This document shows, in pieces, positions 1 to 8,322 of a stretch of 64,000 nt of DNA. The translations under genes were made by a program, and so were the position numbers. Location: NCBI GenBank assembly GCA_964415885.1, contig CAYQCE010000012.1, positions 4,322 through 68,321 on the forward strand. The letters run 5' to 3'. This stretch comes from CAYQCE01 sp964415885. GTDB taxonomy: Bacteria; Zixibacteria; MSB-5A5; JAABVY01; JAHJOQ01. How positions within the stretch are numbered: position 1 is the first letter of the stretch; each line of letters opens with the position of its first letter. Under the pieces are notes generated by a model. It worked only from the letters and a program-made list of their open reading frames with translations. It was not told the DNA's origin and ran no database searches.

Positions 1-955
1 CGAGCGGCTTGTCCGGATAGAGCGGCTCTTTCTCGGAGGAGTATCTTCTCTCGGTCGCCGGCAGCTTGCCACGAGTGTAGACTACAAGCTTGTTCTTATC
101 TATGAAGAGATTCGCTGTTTCAATTGCCTGTGAGAGCAGACCGCCGCCGTTTGATCTCAGATCGAGAATCAGGCCGTTCATTTTATCGTTTCTCATTAGC
201 GAGTCGATCGCGGTTCGAAGCTCGTCACCCGTGCTTTCAGCGAACCGTGAGAGGCGAACGTAACCAATACCATCTTCGGCTGTACCACTGAAATTGACGG
301 TATAGAGCGGAATCTCGGCGCGAGTGACACCGTAGTCGAGTTCTTTATCGTAACCCGGTCTGCGGATTGTGAGTGTGACGCTCGTGCCGGCCTCACCGCG
401 CATAAGATTCGATGCGTCCTCGACTGACATATCCTTTGTATTCTCGCCGTCGATTGCTGTGACCTTGTCGCCCGCCTGCAGACCGATTTGAGATGCAGGC
501 GTTCCTTCCATCGGCGCGATGATAGTGATATAATCGCCGCGCTTGCCAATTTGCATTCCGAGACCCTCATACCGGCCGTGAGTGTTCTCCATAAGTGACT
601 CGTAGGACTTCTTTTCCATTAGAACGGAGAACGGATCGAGGTCATCGAGCATACCTCTGATACCGGCGTATGCGAGGTCTTTCGGGCTTACATCTTCCAT
701 ATACCTGGAGTGGATGTTGTACGCCATATCGACGAGCATCCTCGTGTAGTAAAGAATGCTCTTCTCACGAACCGCCGTGCCGTCATCGGAGGGCTCGTCG
801 CTCGGTGTAGTCTGATCTACGTACTGGGTCTGTACGATAAGGTCATCCTGTGTGTACCCCTGATCCGCCTGACCGGAACCCACCAACCAGACAAGCGCCA
901 TACAGACCACAGAGAAGACAACTACATATATGCCAATCTTTCCATTGCTATTCAT
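1..955 (-). CDS. S41 family C-terminal processing peptidase (partial, runs off the left edge)
   Basis: The frame is open from an ATG at 955 to base 1, giving about 318 residues of N-terminal sequence. A strong AGGAGG ribosome site lies 5-6 bases before the ATG. Residues about 5-25 form a hydrophobic export signal or membrane anchor. A PDZ domain follows (GLGMQIG, then GTPASQIGLQAGD), and then the start of the S41 fold (LILDLRSNGGG). These proteases (CtpA/Prc type) cut exported proteins at their C-terminus in the periplasm. The catalytic Ser and Lys lie beyond the window, so activity cannot be judged. It has its own sigma-70-like promoter at 992-1019 and is probably separate from the mla operon upstream. 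Confidence 0.9.
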   Translation of the reverse strand, partial: MNSNGKIGIYVVVFSVVCMALVWLVGSGQADQGYTQDDLIVQTQYVDQTTPSDEPSDDGTAVREKSILYYTRMLVDMAYNIHSRYMEDVSPKDLAYAGIRGMLDDLDPFSVLMEKKSYESLMENTHGRYEGLGMQIGKRGDYITIIAPMEGTPASQIGLQAGDKVTAIDGENTKDMSVEDASNLMRGEAGTSVTLTIRRPGYDKELDYGVTRAEIPLYTVNFSGTAEDGIGYVRLSRFAESTGDELRTAIDSLMRNDKMNGLILDLRSNGGGLLSQAIETANLFIDKNKLVVYTRGKLPATERRYSSEKEPLYPDKPL

Positions 956-991
956 AAGTCCTCCTAAGGTAAGTTTCGGCAGTTCGATCTA

Positions 992-1019
992 AATGTAATA
1001 GAAAACCGTACAAAGTCAA
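992..1019 (-). promoter_or_regulatory. sigma-70-type promoter for the S41 peptidase
   Basis: On the minus strand a TTGACT box (1014-1019) is separated by 16 bases from TACATT (992-997). The start codon lies about 37 bases further on, leaving room for a short leader with the AGGAGG site. Confidence 0.6.
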
Positions 1020-1339
1020 ATTAGGCCGCCGAAGAGGCGTCCCCGTATCTTCTTGCAAATTAAACAGTTTCAAGGACGCCTAAGTTTCATTTTTGAACAG
1101 GGCATCGTCAACGATGTTGCAACCGAGTGCATCGTTTGGGCTTAGCTCTGCGGTCGTTTTTTGGAGATCATGATTCAGCCGCTTGGAGCGAATTCCGGGG
1201 AATTCGCCGTCCTTGTAAGCCGTTGCTTCACTGTGCGTTAAGTGTGTGCGTCTGATGGTCGCAGAATTCTGTTCAGACAAAGCACAGCAAAACTGGCGGG
1301 ACGCCGCGCAAAACGGGGCTGATTCCGGTGCGTTCGACA
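1020..1339. other. Stretch between mlaD and the peptidase promoter, no supported gene
   Basis: An 86-codon minus-strand frame begins with an ATG overlapping the mlaD stop (TAATG) and ends at 1080. Its composition (many Cys, Ser, Thr and His, no hydrophobic core or motif) does not resemble a folded protein and I do not recognise it. The stop/start overlap would permit coupled translation, so a small gene cannot be excluded. No clear terminator was seen. Confidence 0.4.
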
Positions 1340-2281
1340 TTAGAATATGCTGAACTTGAAGTACTTCTTTGGATTTTTCTGAAGGTCCTTCACGAGCGTG
1401 TCCATCCTCGTCATCAGGTTCAGCAGGTCGGTGTAGAGGTCCTGATCGTTGACCATTTGCCCGACTGTGCCGTCCCCGGAATCAATCCTGGCGAGAATCG
1501 AATCGAGATGAGCCGTGGCCGCCACGAGATTATTGAATGGTTCAGGGTTACGCATCAGCTTGCCTATAGTGCCCTGGCCCTTTAGCATCTCGGTAGCGAG
1601 CGCGTGAAAATCCTCCTGGATCAGTCGAATATCTCTTGTGAGAGACGTGGTTCCAAGCTCGAGTGTCTCCATCAGACGATTAGACTTCTCGACGAGTCCC
1701 GCGACATTCTCCGCGAGCTGCTTGTTCTTAACGAGCATAGAGAGTGTGCCGGAGCCTGTGTCGACCTGAGCCATCACGCTCTCGAAATGAGCGAGGATGC
1801 GATCAACTCTCTCAGCCGTTTCGGGGAGTTTTTCCATCGCGCCGGCAACGCCAGCCGCACCGCGCGACTCGAGTATCGCACCGTCCGGAAGTGGGACTTC
1901 CGACGGCGGTCCGGGAAGCACACGGACGTACTTGTCTCCGAGCAGTCCTATCGTTCCGAGCTCGACTTTCGTCCCCGGAGTGCACAGGTACGCCACGGCT
2001 TCGCGAATTGTCATTTCCACTCTGAGTGTCTTGTCGTCGGTCAGCTTCTCCTTCAAAAACTCGATCCCTGAAACGTTTCCGACTTCAACGCCCGCGAGCC
2101 ATACCGGTGATCCTTCGGCAAGACCGTCGAGGTTTTCGAAGAAGGCATAGTATCTGATCTTGGATTCGAAGATTGAGGTGCCTCCACCCTTAAAGGAGGC
2201 ATAGAACATGAATACTATTGCGATGAAGATCAGGATACCGACCTTCATCTCTCCCCATTTGACTTTACCGGCCCGTTGCAT
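1340..2281 (-). CDS. mlaD: MlaD-type MCE domain lipid-transport protein
   Basis: This 313-residue protein has one N-terminal transmembrane anchor (GILIFIAIVFMFY, residues about 14-27) followed by an MCE domain (AEGSPVWLAGVEVGNV, then GLLGDKYVRV and a GxxxVPLPDG segment). The last ~160 residues are helical and contain two copies of a GxGT.G.L.. pattern (GSGTLSMLV, GDGTVGQMV), as in long MCE proteins. MlaD hexamers hold phospholipid in the periplasm and sit on the MlaE/MlaF ABC transporter. The gene overlaps mlaF by 17 bases, so the three genes are one operon. Organisms with this layout use it for phospholipid movement between inner and outer membranes. The direction of transport cannot be told from sequence. 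Confidence 0.92.
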   Translation of the reverse strand: MQRAGKVKWGEMKVGILIFIAIVFMFYASFKGGGTSIFESKIRYYAFFENLDGLAEGSPVWLAGVEVGNVSGIEFLKEKLTDDKTLRVEMTIREAVAYLCTPGTKVELGTIGLLGDKYVRVLPGPPSEVPLPDGAILESRGAAGVAGAMEKLPETAERVDRILAHFESVMAQVDTGSGTLSMLVKNKQLAENVAGLVEKSNRLMETLELGTTSLTRDIRLIQEDFHALATEMLKGQGTIGKLMRNPEPFNNLVAATAHLDSILARIDSGDGTVGQMVNDQDLYTDLLNLMTRMDTLVKDLQKNPKKYFKFSIF

Positions 2282-3059
2282 CGTATCCGTTCACCTGAGC
2301 AAGAAGTTCACAGTGTTTGGAGACCACAGCATTAAAGGGTCTCAAGAACTTGATTATATTGTCATTGGTGCTTCTTAGCAATTGTTTTCCGTTGCCGTCG
2401 AATATCTTGCGACCGGCATCAATCATGATAAACCGATCCGCAAGGTTGAACGCGTCCGCTATTTGGTGTGTGACCACTACCTGTGCGACATTCCGCGGCT
2501 CCTTGATCTTCATTATGAGACGAATGATTCTTTCCGTCATTTCCGGATCGAGTCCGGTTGTTGGCTCGTCGTAGAGCATAATTTGCGGTTTGGTCGAGAT
2601 CAGTGCACGTGCTATCGCGACTCGCCTTTGCTGTCCACCGGAAAGCTCGTCGGGGAGCCTGTCAATAATGCCCTTGGGAAGCCCCACGAAAGAGAGCATT
2701 TGCTCGACCTCGTCCGAGATGTCTACCAGCTTCATGCTTGAATGCTCAAGAAGGTAGTAGCCGACATTCTCACCAACGGTCAGGGAATCGAAGAGAGCCC
2801 CGGCCTGAAACACCATGCCGATTCGTTTACGAACCTCGCGGAGCTGCTCTTCCTTCATATCCGTGATGTCGATCTCGTCTACATAGACGCGTCCCTGTGT
2901 GGGTCTGCTGAGGCCGAGAATCAATCTCAGAAGAGTGCTTTTTCCGGAGCCTGACTGCCCGATAATGGCAACTGTCTCCTCCTCTCCGATTTCGAGCGAG
3001 AAGTCCTTGATGATCTGAGCCTCACCAATATGATAGTCCACATTCTGCAAGCGAATCAT
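2265..3059 (-). CDS. mlaF: ABC transporter ATP-binding protein, MlaF type
   Basis: A 264-residue ATPase with Walker A GQSGSGKST (about residues 34-42), signature LSGGQQRR, Walker B IMLYDEP and the switch histidine in VVVTHQ. Its length and the LxxxGMVFQ.GALFDSLTV segment are typical of the Mla/Ttg2A family. It powers the MlaE permease from the cytoplasmic side. Its start overlaps the end of mlaE (ATGA) and its end overlaps mlaD, which points to tight translational coupling. No key residue is missing. Confidence 0.95.
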   Translation of the reverse strand: MIRLQNVDYHIGEAQIIKDFSLEIGEEETVAIIGQSGSGKSTLLRLILGLSRPTQGRVYVDEIDITDMKEEQLREVRKRIGMVFQAGALFDSLTVGENVGYYLLEHSSMKLVDISDEVEQMLSFVGLPKGIIDRLPDELSGGQQRRVAIARALISTKPQIMLYDEPTTGLDPEMTERIIRLIMKIKEPRNVAQVVVTHQIADAFNLADRFIMIDAGRKIFDGNGKQLLRSTNDNIIKFLRPFNAVVSKHCELLAQVNGYDATGR

Positions 3060-3847
3060 AAATACCCCGCGAAGAGCGATATTACGAGTTTGGTTATGAA
3101 GAAATTGACTATCAGCAAGGTTATGGAGGATGTCACCACACTGCTCGTAGTTGATGCGCCTACCCCACGCGTTCCGCCTTTCGTAGTGAAGCCTTTGTAG
3201 CAGGCTATAAATGCAATAACAAGTGAGAAGGCTACCGGTTTCAACAGCCCGATGAAGATGTTCCCGAATCGCAATCGATCCAGCACGTTTGCCCAGTAGA
3301 GAGTGGATGACATGTGCGATATGAGCACGGCGATCACCCAGCCTCCCAACAATGCGATTACATCCGCTATGACGGTTAACACAGGGACCATGACTACAAG
3401 TGAAATGAGACGGGGCGAAGCAAGCTTGCGTATGGGATCGATACCGAACGCGCGCATGGCATCTACCTGATGGGATGATACCATGGCGGCTATCTCGGCG
3501 GTTATCCCGGATGACACTCGGGCGGCAATCATCAGGCCTGTCAGCACAGGTCCGAGTTCTCGGATAACCGCAATCGCGAGAATTCTGCCGAGGTAGTTCT
3601 TGGATCCCAGAGTGGCGAGTTCGTACGAGAACTGGATTGCCATTCCCTGTCCCGCAAACAGCCCGGTGAGCATCACAAGATACAGGGAGCCGATTCCGAT
3701 GAAGTGCATCTGTTCGAAAGTCTCGTAAACATAGATTGGGCGGCCGAAACAGCGGGAGATCATCTTAAATGAGAAGAAGAATATCTGCTGAAGCTCCCAT
3801 ATGAACTTCTTGAGACCGTTCTCAATAGATGCAAGAATTGCGAACAT
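3056..3847 (-). CDS. mlaE: MlaE-type ABC transporter permease
   Basis: A 263-residue membrane protein of the MlaE/YrbE family: about five to six hydrophobic segments, the conserved LGPVLTGLMIAARVSSGITAEIAAM stretch near the middle (quoted in part: ELGPVLTG, ARVSSG) and the later GFTTKGGTRGVGA loop. It forms the membrane core with MlaF and MlaD and is the first gene of the operon. A weak GGAG ribosome site precedes the ATG. No convincing sigma-70 boxes were found in the 120 bases before it, although a divergent promoter for the PP-loop gene is present there. Confidence 0.93.
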   Translation of the reverse strand: MFAILASIENGLKKFIWELQQIFFFSFKMISRCFGRPIYVYETFEQMHFIGIGSLYLVMLTGLFAGQGMAIQFSYELATLGSKNYLGRILAIAVIRELGPVLTGLMIAARVSSGITAEIAAMVSSHQVDAMRAFGIDPIRKLASPRLISLVVMVPVLTVIADVIALLGGWVIAVLISHMSSTLYWANVLDRLRFGNIFIGLLKPVAFSLVIAFIACYKGFTTKGGTRGVGASTTSSVVTSSITLLIVNFFITKLVISLFAGYL

Positions 3848-3969
3848 AAACTCTCCTGAACAATTCCGGCGTCACAGACAGCTCGGAAATATAGGAAAAC
3901 TGGTGCCAATATCCAGAGGAAAATCGACGTATTTGGGGCGTATTCGGGTGTGAAAGCATACCGGAACAG

Positions 3970-3997
3970 TTGACTTTTAAATTCTTATGCATATAAT
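3970..3997 (+). promoter_or_regulatory. sigma-70-type promoter for the PP-loop gene
   Basis: TTGACT at 3970-3975, a 16-base spacer, and a perfect TATAAT at 3992-3997. The ATG at 4037 follows a GGAG ribosome site (4027-4030). This is one of the best sigma-70 matches in the window. Confidence 0.75.
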
Positions 3998-4036
3998 CAG
4001 TACTTTCAAAACTGCCAGCAGTGGTCGGAGAAGTAT

Positions 4037-5068
4037 ATGAGAGACAACGGTAACAATGGAGATTCGAAGGCCAGGGTCGTGGCTCTGCTGTCGGGCGGTC
4101 TCGACAGCTCGCTTGCGGTGCTCCTGATGCGCAAGCAGAACGTCGATGTGCACGCGATCATATATATGACCCATTTCGGGTGTCACATAGCCGCCGACAG
4201 GTCGAGCTGCTCGCACGATCCGTTCCCGATGGCTGAGAAGTTCGGCTTCGAGGTGAAGATGTGCCACCTTGGTGAACGATACATAGAGATGGTCAAAGAT
4301 CCGAAGTTCGGCCATGGAAAAAACATGAATCCGTGCGTCGACTGCCGGATAATGATGCTTAACGAGGCCAAGTATGTCATGGATCAGATCGGCGCCGATG
4401 CTATCATTACGGGCGAGGTCGTCGGGCAGCGTCCCATGTCACAGACGCGGGATCGCCTGAATCAGGTCGAGAATGAGACCGGGCTCAAGGGGCGGCTTCT
4501 GCGACCGCTATCGGCGAAGCTGCTCAATCCGACCATACCCGAAATGGAAGGTAAGATTGACCGCGAACAGCTCGAAGATATCTCGGGGCGTTCGCGCAGG
4601 CGTCAGATGGAACTTGCTGAGGAACTCGGACTCGATGATTATCCGAACGCAACATCGGGTTGTCTACTGACCGACCCGAATTATTCCAAGCGCTTGAAAG
4701 ACCTCTTCGATTACAATCCGGATGCGGGTTTTAACGAGATAAACCTGCTGAAAGTTGGCCGCCACTTCAGATTCTCGCCGGAATCCAAGATCATTGTCGG
4801 GCGAAATGAGGCAGACAATGATAAGATAGTCGCTCTGAAGTCGAAGGCCGATATTCAGCTCGAGGCGAAGGGGACCGGCAGTCCAATTACGCTGCTCCAG
4901 GGCATGCCGTCTGATGATGCTGTGGAGTTTGCCGCGCGGCTCACCGCGCGCTACTGCGATGATAAGAAGGCACCATCGGTGCCGGTTACGGTGTCATACT
5001 GGGACAGGCGGGAGATACTGGACGTAGCCCCGATTTCCGATTCGGCGCTGGCGAAGATTCGACTATAG
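4037..5068 (+). CDS. PP-loop ATPase fused to an NFACT-R/DUF814-like domain, possible tRNA thiolation enzyme
   Basis: The 343-residue protein begins with a PP-loop ATP pyrophosphatase motif (ALLSGGLDSSLA, residues about 16-27). It has further family features in an NPCVDCR motif (CxxC) and a TGEVVGQRPMSQ segment, as in MnmA/ThiI-like thiouridylases. After about residue 215 the sequence resembles the NFACT-R (DUF814) domain seen fused to such ATPases (LLKVGRHFRFSP, IVGRNEADN). By family it should adenylate a substrate, probably a tRNA base, for sulfur transfer, with the Cys pair able to carry persulfide or a metal. The exact substrate is unknown. It is transcribed alone, divergent from mlaE, and ends at a shared terminator. 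Confidence 0.8.
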   Translation: MRDNGNNGDSKARVVALLSGGLDSSLAVLLMRKQNVDVHAIIYMTHFGCHIAADRSSCSHDPFPMAEKFGFEVKMCHLGERYIEMVKDPKFGHGKNMNPCVDCRIMMLNEAKYVMDQIGADAIITGEVVGQRPMSQTRDRLNQVENETGLKGRLLRPLSAKLLNPTIPEMEGKIDREQLEDISGRSRRRQMELAEELGLDDYPNATSGCLLTDPNYSKRLKDLFDYNPDAGFNEINLLKVGRHFRFSPESKIIVGRNEADNDKIVALKSKADIQLEAKGTGSPITLLQGMPSDDAVEFAARLTARYCDDKKAPSVPVTVSYWDRREILDVAPISDSALAKIRL

Positions 5069-5091
5069 AGCGCGGCGATAACGAGCATTTT

Positions 5092-5122
5092 GAAAAGGGC
5101 AGGTCATTAATCTGCCCTTTTC
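5092..5122. terminator. Bidirectional intrinsic terminator between convergent genes
   Basis: Perfect 11-base inverted repeat GAAAAGGGCAG (5092-5102) and CTGCCCTTTTC (5112-5122) with a 9-base loop. The A/T ends give a T-run in both directions, so it can serve both the PP-loop gene and the convergent gene at 5139-5621. Confidence 0.85.
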
Positions 5123-5138
5123 AATATTGATGCGTCGG

Positions 5139-5621
5139 TTATTCTTCCGACTGCCCGGCAAGCAGCTTCTTCATCTCCTCATTTGATTTATCAGCGAAAG
5201 CGTGCAGATCCTTGACCATGTCCGGATTATCCGATTGCATGATGAGGACGATAGCGTCATCGGATTCGACGCTTTCAATTTTCACTCCGCTCATCATGAA
5301 GTAGGCGTATTTGCTGCAGAAACCGCACATGTACGGAAACTCGCCGCTCTGAGCCATTTTCTCGGCGACATTCTGCATGTCGGCCTGTGCCTGCTTGTAA
5401 GACTCAAGGTACTCATCATCGACGACGGTTATCGAGATCATGCCGTTAATGATGTGGTGGTACTTGCAACTCGTGTGGTCCGCGAGCCCCTCATGCTTCG
5501 CGAGTTGTTTGCAGAATGCGCATTTCTCCATATCGAACCACGGCTTCTCCTGTGCGATGGCGCCCGCGATCAGCGCGACTATCAAAATCGAAGTGACGAG
5601 AAGACTTCTGCGAAATTCCAT
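5139..5621 (-). CDS. Secreted protein with two CxxC motifs, function unknown
   Basis: A 160-residue protein with a clear Sec signal peptide (SLLVTSILIVALIAGAIA, cleavage near residue 23). The mature part carries CAFC and CGFC motifs about 60 residues apart, plus another Cys and His residues (HTSCKYHH). This arrangement could bind a metal, or form a thiol-disulfide pair. The remainder is soluble and mixed alpha/beta with an acidic C-terminus. AGGAAG precedes the ATG. I do not recognise the family with certainty. It stands alone, convergent with the PP-loop gene, and faces the sodium symporter gene divergently. Confidence 0.8.
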   Translation of the reverse strand: MEFRRSLLVTSILIVALIAGAIAQEKPWFDMEKCAFCKQLAKHEGLADHTSCKYHHIINGMISITVVDDEYLESYKQAQADMQNVAEKMAQSGEFPYMCGFCSKYAYFMMSGVKIESVESDDAIVLIMQSDNPDMVKDLHAFADKSNEEMKKLLAGQSEE

Positions 5622-5754
5622 GCTTCCTCCAAATACGCTGTTTTTAGGGGTAAGTGCGATTGCGGACTTGTTATATCAATCCGACCTGAGCGGAGCAAGA
5701 GAAAGTTGGGTCTCGAATGCGCCGCGAGCGCACACTGCGAGCGGGCAAATATTG

Positions 5755-5783
5755 TTGACAAACTTCTGCGGTTCATTTAGATA
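5755..5783 (+). promoter_or_regulatory. sigma-70-type promoter for the sodium symporter
   Basis: TTGACA at 5755-5760, 17-base spacer, TAGATA at 5778-5783. The GTG start of the symporter gene is at 5822 with an AAGGAGA ribosome site just before it. Confidence 0.7.
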
Positions 5784-5821
5784 ATACCATTCAAAAGACC
5801 AACTGAGGACAAGGAGACCAT

Positions 5822-7204
5822 GTGGCGCCAAGAGATCACTGGGCCTCACGAATAGGCTTTGTACTTGCAGCGGCGGGCAGCGCCGTTGGACTTGGCAATC
5901 TCTGGAAATTCCCATACATCACCTGGCACAATAACGGCGGCGCGTTCGTGCTCGTCTATCTTATCTGCGTCGTGATCGTGGGGCTGCCCATAATGGTAGC
6001 CGAGATTCTCCTCGGTCGCAAGACCCAGGAGAGTCCGGTTCCGGCTTTCGAAAAGCTGGGCAGCAAGGGATGGGGCCTGGTCGGATTCCTCGGTGTTTTG
6101 ACAGGTTTTGTGATCCTCGGCTATTACTCCGTGATCGCCGGTTGGTCGATATCTTCCTTTGTTCAATGTCTTGATTGGAGCATGAACGGTTATGTTCCTC
6201 CGCCGGAAGAGGCTTTCGGAAACTTCCTCGCCGATGGGGGCCGTCAGATAGGACTCGCAATGATCTTCCTGGTCATAACTGCCCTGGTTGTCTGGCGCGG
6301 GGTCAAGAACGGGATAGAGAAGGCTGCGAAACTCCTCATGCCGGTGCTGTTCGTGATTCTCGCGTATCTACTGATACGGGTCTTCTTCCTGCCCGGGATA
6401 GGGGAGACTTTCCACTTTCTCTTCAGGCCGAATTTCACGGAGCTACCGAGCGCAGGGATTTTGGAGGCACTTGGACATGCGTTTTTCACACTCTCTCTGG
6501 GGATGGGCGTGATGATAACGTACGGGTCTTACATGGAGAAGTCGGAGTCGATACCACGATCGGCTACGATGGTTGTTGTGCTCGATACTCTGATCGCGAT
6601 ACTTGCGTGTATCATCATGTATACGATCATATTCTCGGTACCGGGCATGCAGGAGCAAGTTTCCGGATCTACTGTGGGAATGCTGTTTGTGACACTTCCA
6701 CGCCTGTTCTATACGGAGCTTTCTGGTGGCACACTGATCGGTCCGCTGTTCTACATACTGGTGGCGTTCGCCGCACTCACCTCCACGATCTCACTTCTCG
6801 AGGTGATCGTCTCGTTCTTCATCGACAAGCTTAACTTCAAGAGACACACTGCGACGGTTGTATCCACCGCGATAGTTGTGGTAACTGCGATCGGATCAGC
6901 TCTCTCGCTTGGCGCATTGCCGTCTCTGTCGGAATTTGAGATTTTCAGCGACAAGCCAGGAGTGCTGAATTCGCTGGATCACTTTGCGGCCAACTGGATG
7001 CTGCCTGTCGGAGGATTTCTCACCACACTCTTCGTAGGCTGGTTTGTCAGCGACAAACTGGCAGTCGAGGAACTCGGCATGGTCGATGAGCAGGGTAACG
7101 CCACGATGAAATTCCGTCTGCTCAGGTTCTTCATGCGATATCTTGCTCCACTGGCAATACTCGCGGTGATCATAGCGGTAGCCCTGGGCAAGGATTTCAG
7201 TTAG
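5822..7204 (+). CDS. Neurotransmitter:sodium symporter (SNF/NSS) family transporter
   Basis: A 460-residue membrane protein with the family N-terminus (HWASRIGFVLAAAGSAVGLGNLWKFPY), quoted here only by its key part GSAVGLGNLWKFP, which forms the Na+ and substrate site in TM1. About eleven to twelve hydrophobic segments follow, including a GMGVMITYGSY stretch (TM6 region). Bacterial members such as LeuT and MhsT import amino acids with Na+. The substrate here cannot be predicted. The GTG start is chosen because the ATG two bases earlier is out of frame and AAGGAGA lies 4-5 bases before the GTG. It has its own promoter and no obvious operon partner. Confidence 0.93.
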   Translation: MAPRDHWASRIGFVLAAAGSAVGLGNLWKFPYITWHNNGGAFVLVYLICVVIVGLPIMVAEILLGRKTQESPVPAFEKLGSKGWGLVGFLGVLTGFVILGYYSVIAGWSISSFVQCLDWSMNGYVPPPEEAFGNFLADGGRQIGLAMIFLVITALVVWRGVKNGIEKAAKLLMPVLFVILAYLLIRVFFLPGIGETFHFLFRPNFTELPSAGILEALGHAFFTLSLGMGVMITYGSYMEKSESIPRSATMVVVLDTLIAILACIIMYTIIFSVPGMQEQVSGSTVGMLFVTLPRLFYTELSGGTLIGPLFYILVAFAALTSTISLLEVIVSFFIDKLNFKRHTATVVSTAIVVVTAIGSALSLGALPSLSEFEIFSDKPGVLNSLDHFAANWMLPVGGFLTTLFVGWFVSDKLAVEELGMVDEQGNATMKFRLLRFFMRYLAPLAILAVIIAVALGKDFS

Positions 7205-7269
7205 GAGCGCTTCTTCTGCTGTACCGGTTGCATTTTGATCTCCAAATCTGATTTTTGAGAGGAGTAGAC

Positions 7270-8016
7270 GTGAGCATGAGGTTCCTATCCTGTGGCTTTA
7301 TAGCGATGGTGATCGTTCTGTCATACCCGGACTCGAGAGCCGCTGTGCATCTCGATGTGGAGGGGGGAGCGGCATTCAACGGCTACAATGACGTCCGTAT
7401 CCCCGGCGATATCGGCACCGATATCTCACTTACCGATGATCTCGAATCAAACGCGACGGCGTACTTCCGCGTGCGGGTGGGGGTTGACCTGGGGCAACGT
7501 CACAGACTCTCGCTTCTGGTTGCGCCGTTACGTATCGAGGCGTCGGGGAGTGTGAATAGCAACGTCGACTTCAACGGTGTGACGTTTCCCGCCGGTGAGC
7601 AGCTCGAATCGCTATACCGATTCGATTCCTACCGGTTGACGTATCGATATGCGCTTGTCGAATCGGAGCGTCTTGAGTTTGGGCTTGGAATTACTGCCAA
7701 AATACGCGACGCTGCAATAAGGATCGAAGGGGATGGGAAGGAATCTGAGAAGACCAATACCGGATTTGTGCCGCTCATAAATTTCGCGCTCGATTGGTCG
7801 TTTGCGTCCCGGTTCGGATTGCTGTTCATGGGGGATGCTCTCGCGGCTCCGCAGGGTCGTGCCGAGGATGTGCTGCTCGCCCTCTACACCGACGCCACCG
7901 ATGATCTACGTTTGCGTATCGGCTATCGAATTCTCGAGGGCGGTGCCGACAACGACGAGGTCTACAGTTTCGCGCTCGTGCATTATCTGACGGCGGGGGT
8001 GATGTGGGAGTTCTGA
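7270..8016 (+). CDS. Probable outer-membrane beta-barrel protein
   Basis: After a signal peptide (FLSCGFIAMVIVLS, cleaved near ALA-like SRAAVH) the mature ~225 residues show alternating polar/aromatic strands (AYFRVRVGVDL, YRLTYRYALVE, LRLRIGYRILEGG) and end in Phe (VMWEF), the usual C-terminal signal for barrel insertion by BAM. I do not recognise a named family. The frame is open from a TTG at 7255, but the GAGAGGAG ribosome site overlaps it, so GTG 7270 or ATG 7276 is the likely start. It lies 65 bases after the symporter gene and may be co-transcribed with it. Confidence 0.75.
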   Translation: MSMRFLSCGFIAMVIVLSYPDSRAAVHLDVEGGAAFNGYNDVRIPGDIGTDISLTDDLESNATAYFRVRVGVDLGQRHRLSLLVAPLRIEASGSVNSNVDFNGVTFPAGEQLESLYRFDSYRLTYRYALVESERLEFGLGITAKIRDAAIRIEGDGKESEKTNTGFVPLINFALDWSFASRFGLLFMGDALAAPQGRAEDVLLALYTDATDDLRLRIGYRILEGGADNDEVYSFALVHYLTAGVMWEF

Positions 8017-8064
8017 TGGCCCCGCAATGAGCCTCCCTCCGGTCGTCTGTACCATCTATGAAAC

Positions 8065-8113
8065 GACCGGCAGGTCGCAATCTCACTTTTCGCGGGATCA
8101 AGACCTGCCGTAA
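8065..8113. repeat. Hairpin repeat, arms CGGCAGGTC / GACCTGCCG
   Basis: A 9-base perfect inverted repeat (8068-8076 and 8102-8110) lies in the ~300-base stretch after the barrel gene. The inner part includes GCAATCTC, also found in the next repeat element. It looks like a decayed dispersed element; no gene was found in 8017-8322. Confidence 0.5.
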
Positions 8114-8158
8114 CATACAATCCCCCTCTGTTCTATGCTAATACTCTTCAGTCGGGGT

Positions 8159-8270
8159 GTCATTGCGAACGAGCGAAGCGAGTGTGGCAATCTCGCAGAT
8201 CGCTGTGTATACGCACCAGACCAAAAGATCGCCGCGTCGTCCCGACAACGGCGGGACTTTTCGCGATGAC
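8159..8270. repeat. Dispersed extragenic palindromic element (GTCATTGCGA ... TCGCGATGAC)
   Basis: The left end reads GTCATTGCGA, then GAGCGAAGCGAG and GGCAATCTC; the right end reads TCGCGATGAC, an imperfect inverted copy of the left end. From memory, the left motif is a widespread non-coding repeat in many bacterial genomes. A smaller hairpin, GTCCCG/CGGGAC, lies inside. It sits between the barrel gene and the 3' end of ileS and may help end transcription on either side. Confidence 0.6.
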
Positions 8271-8322
8271 ATTAATTCGTGAAAAGCACGGTATGTGATA
8301 GGCCCGTCGTAGAGCGAAGGGG

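Noticed and set aside
1080..1340. 86-codon minus-strand frame overlapping the mlaD stop
   Set aside because: No motif, no hydrophobic core and unusual Cys/His content. The TAATG overlap alone is not enough to call a gene.
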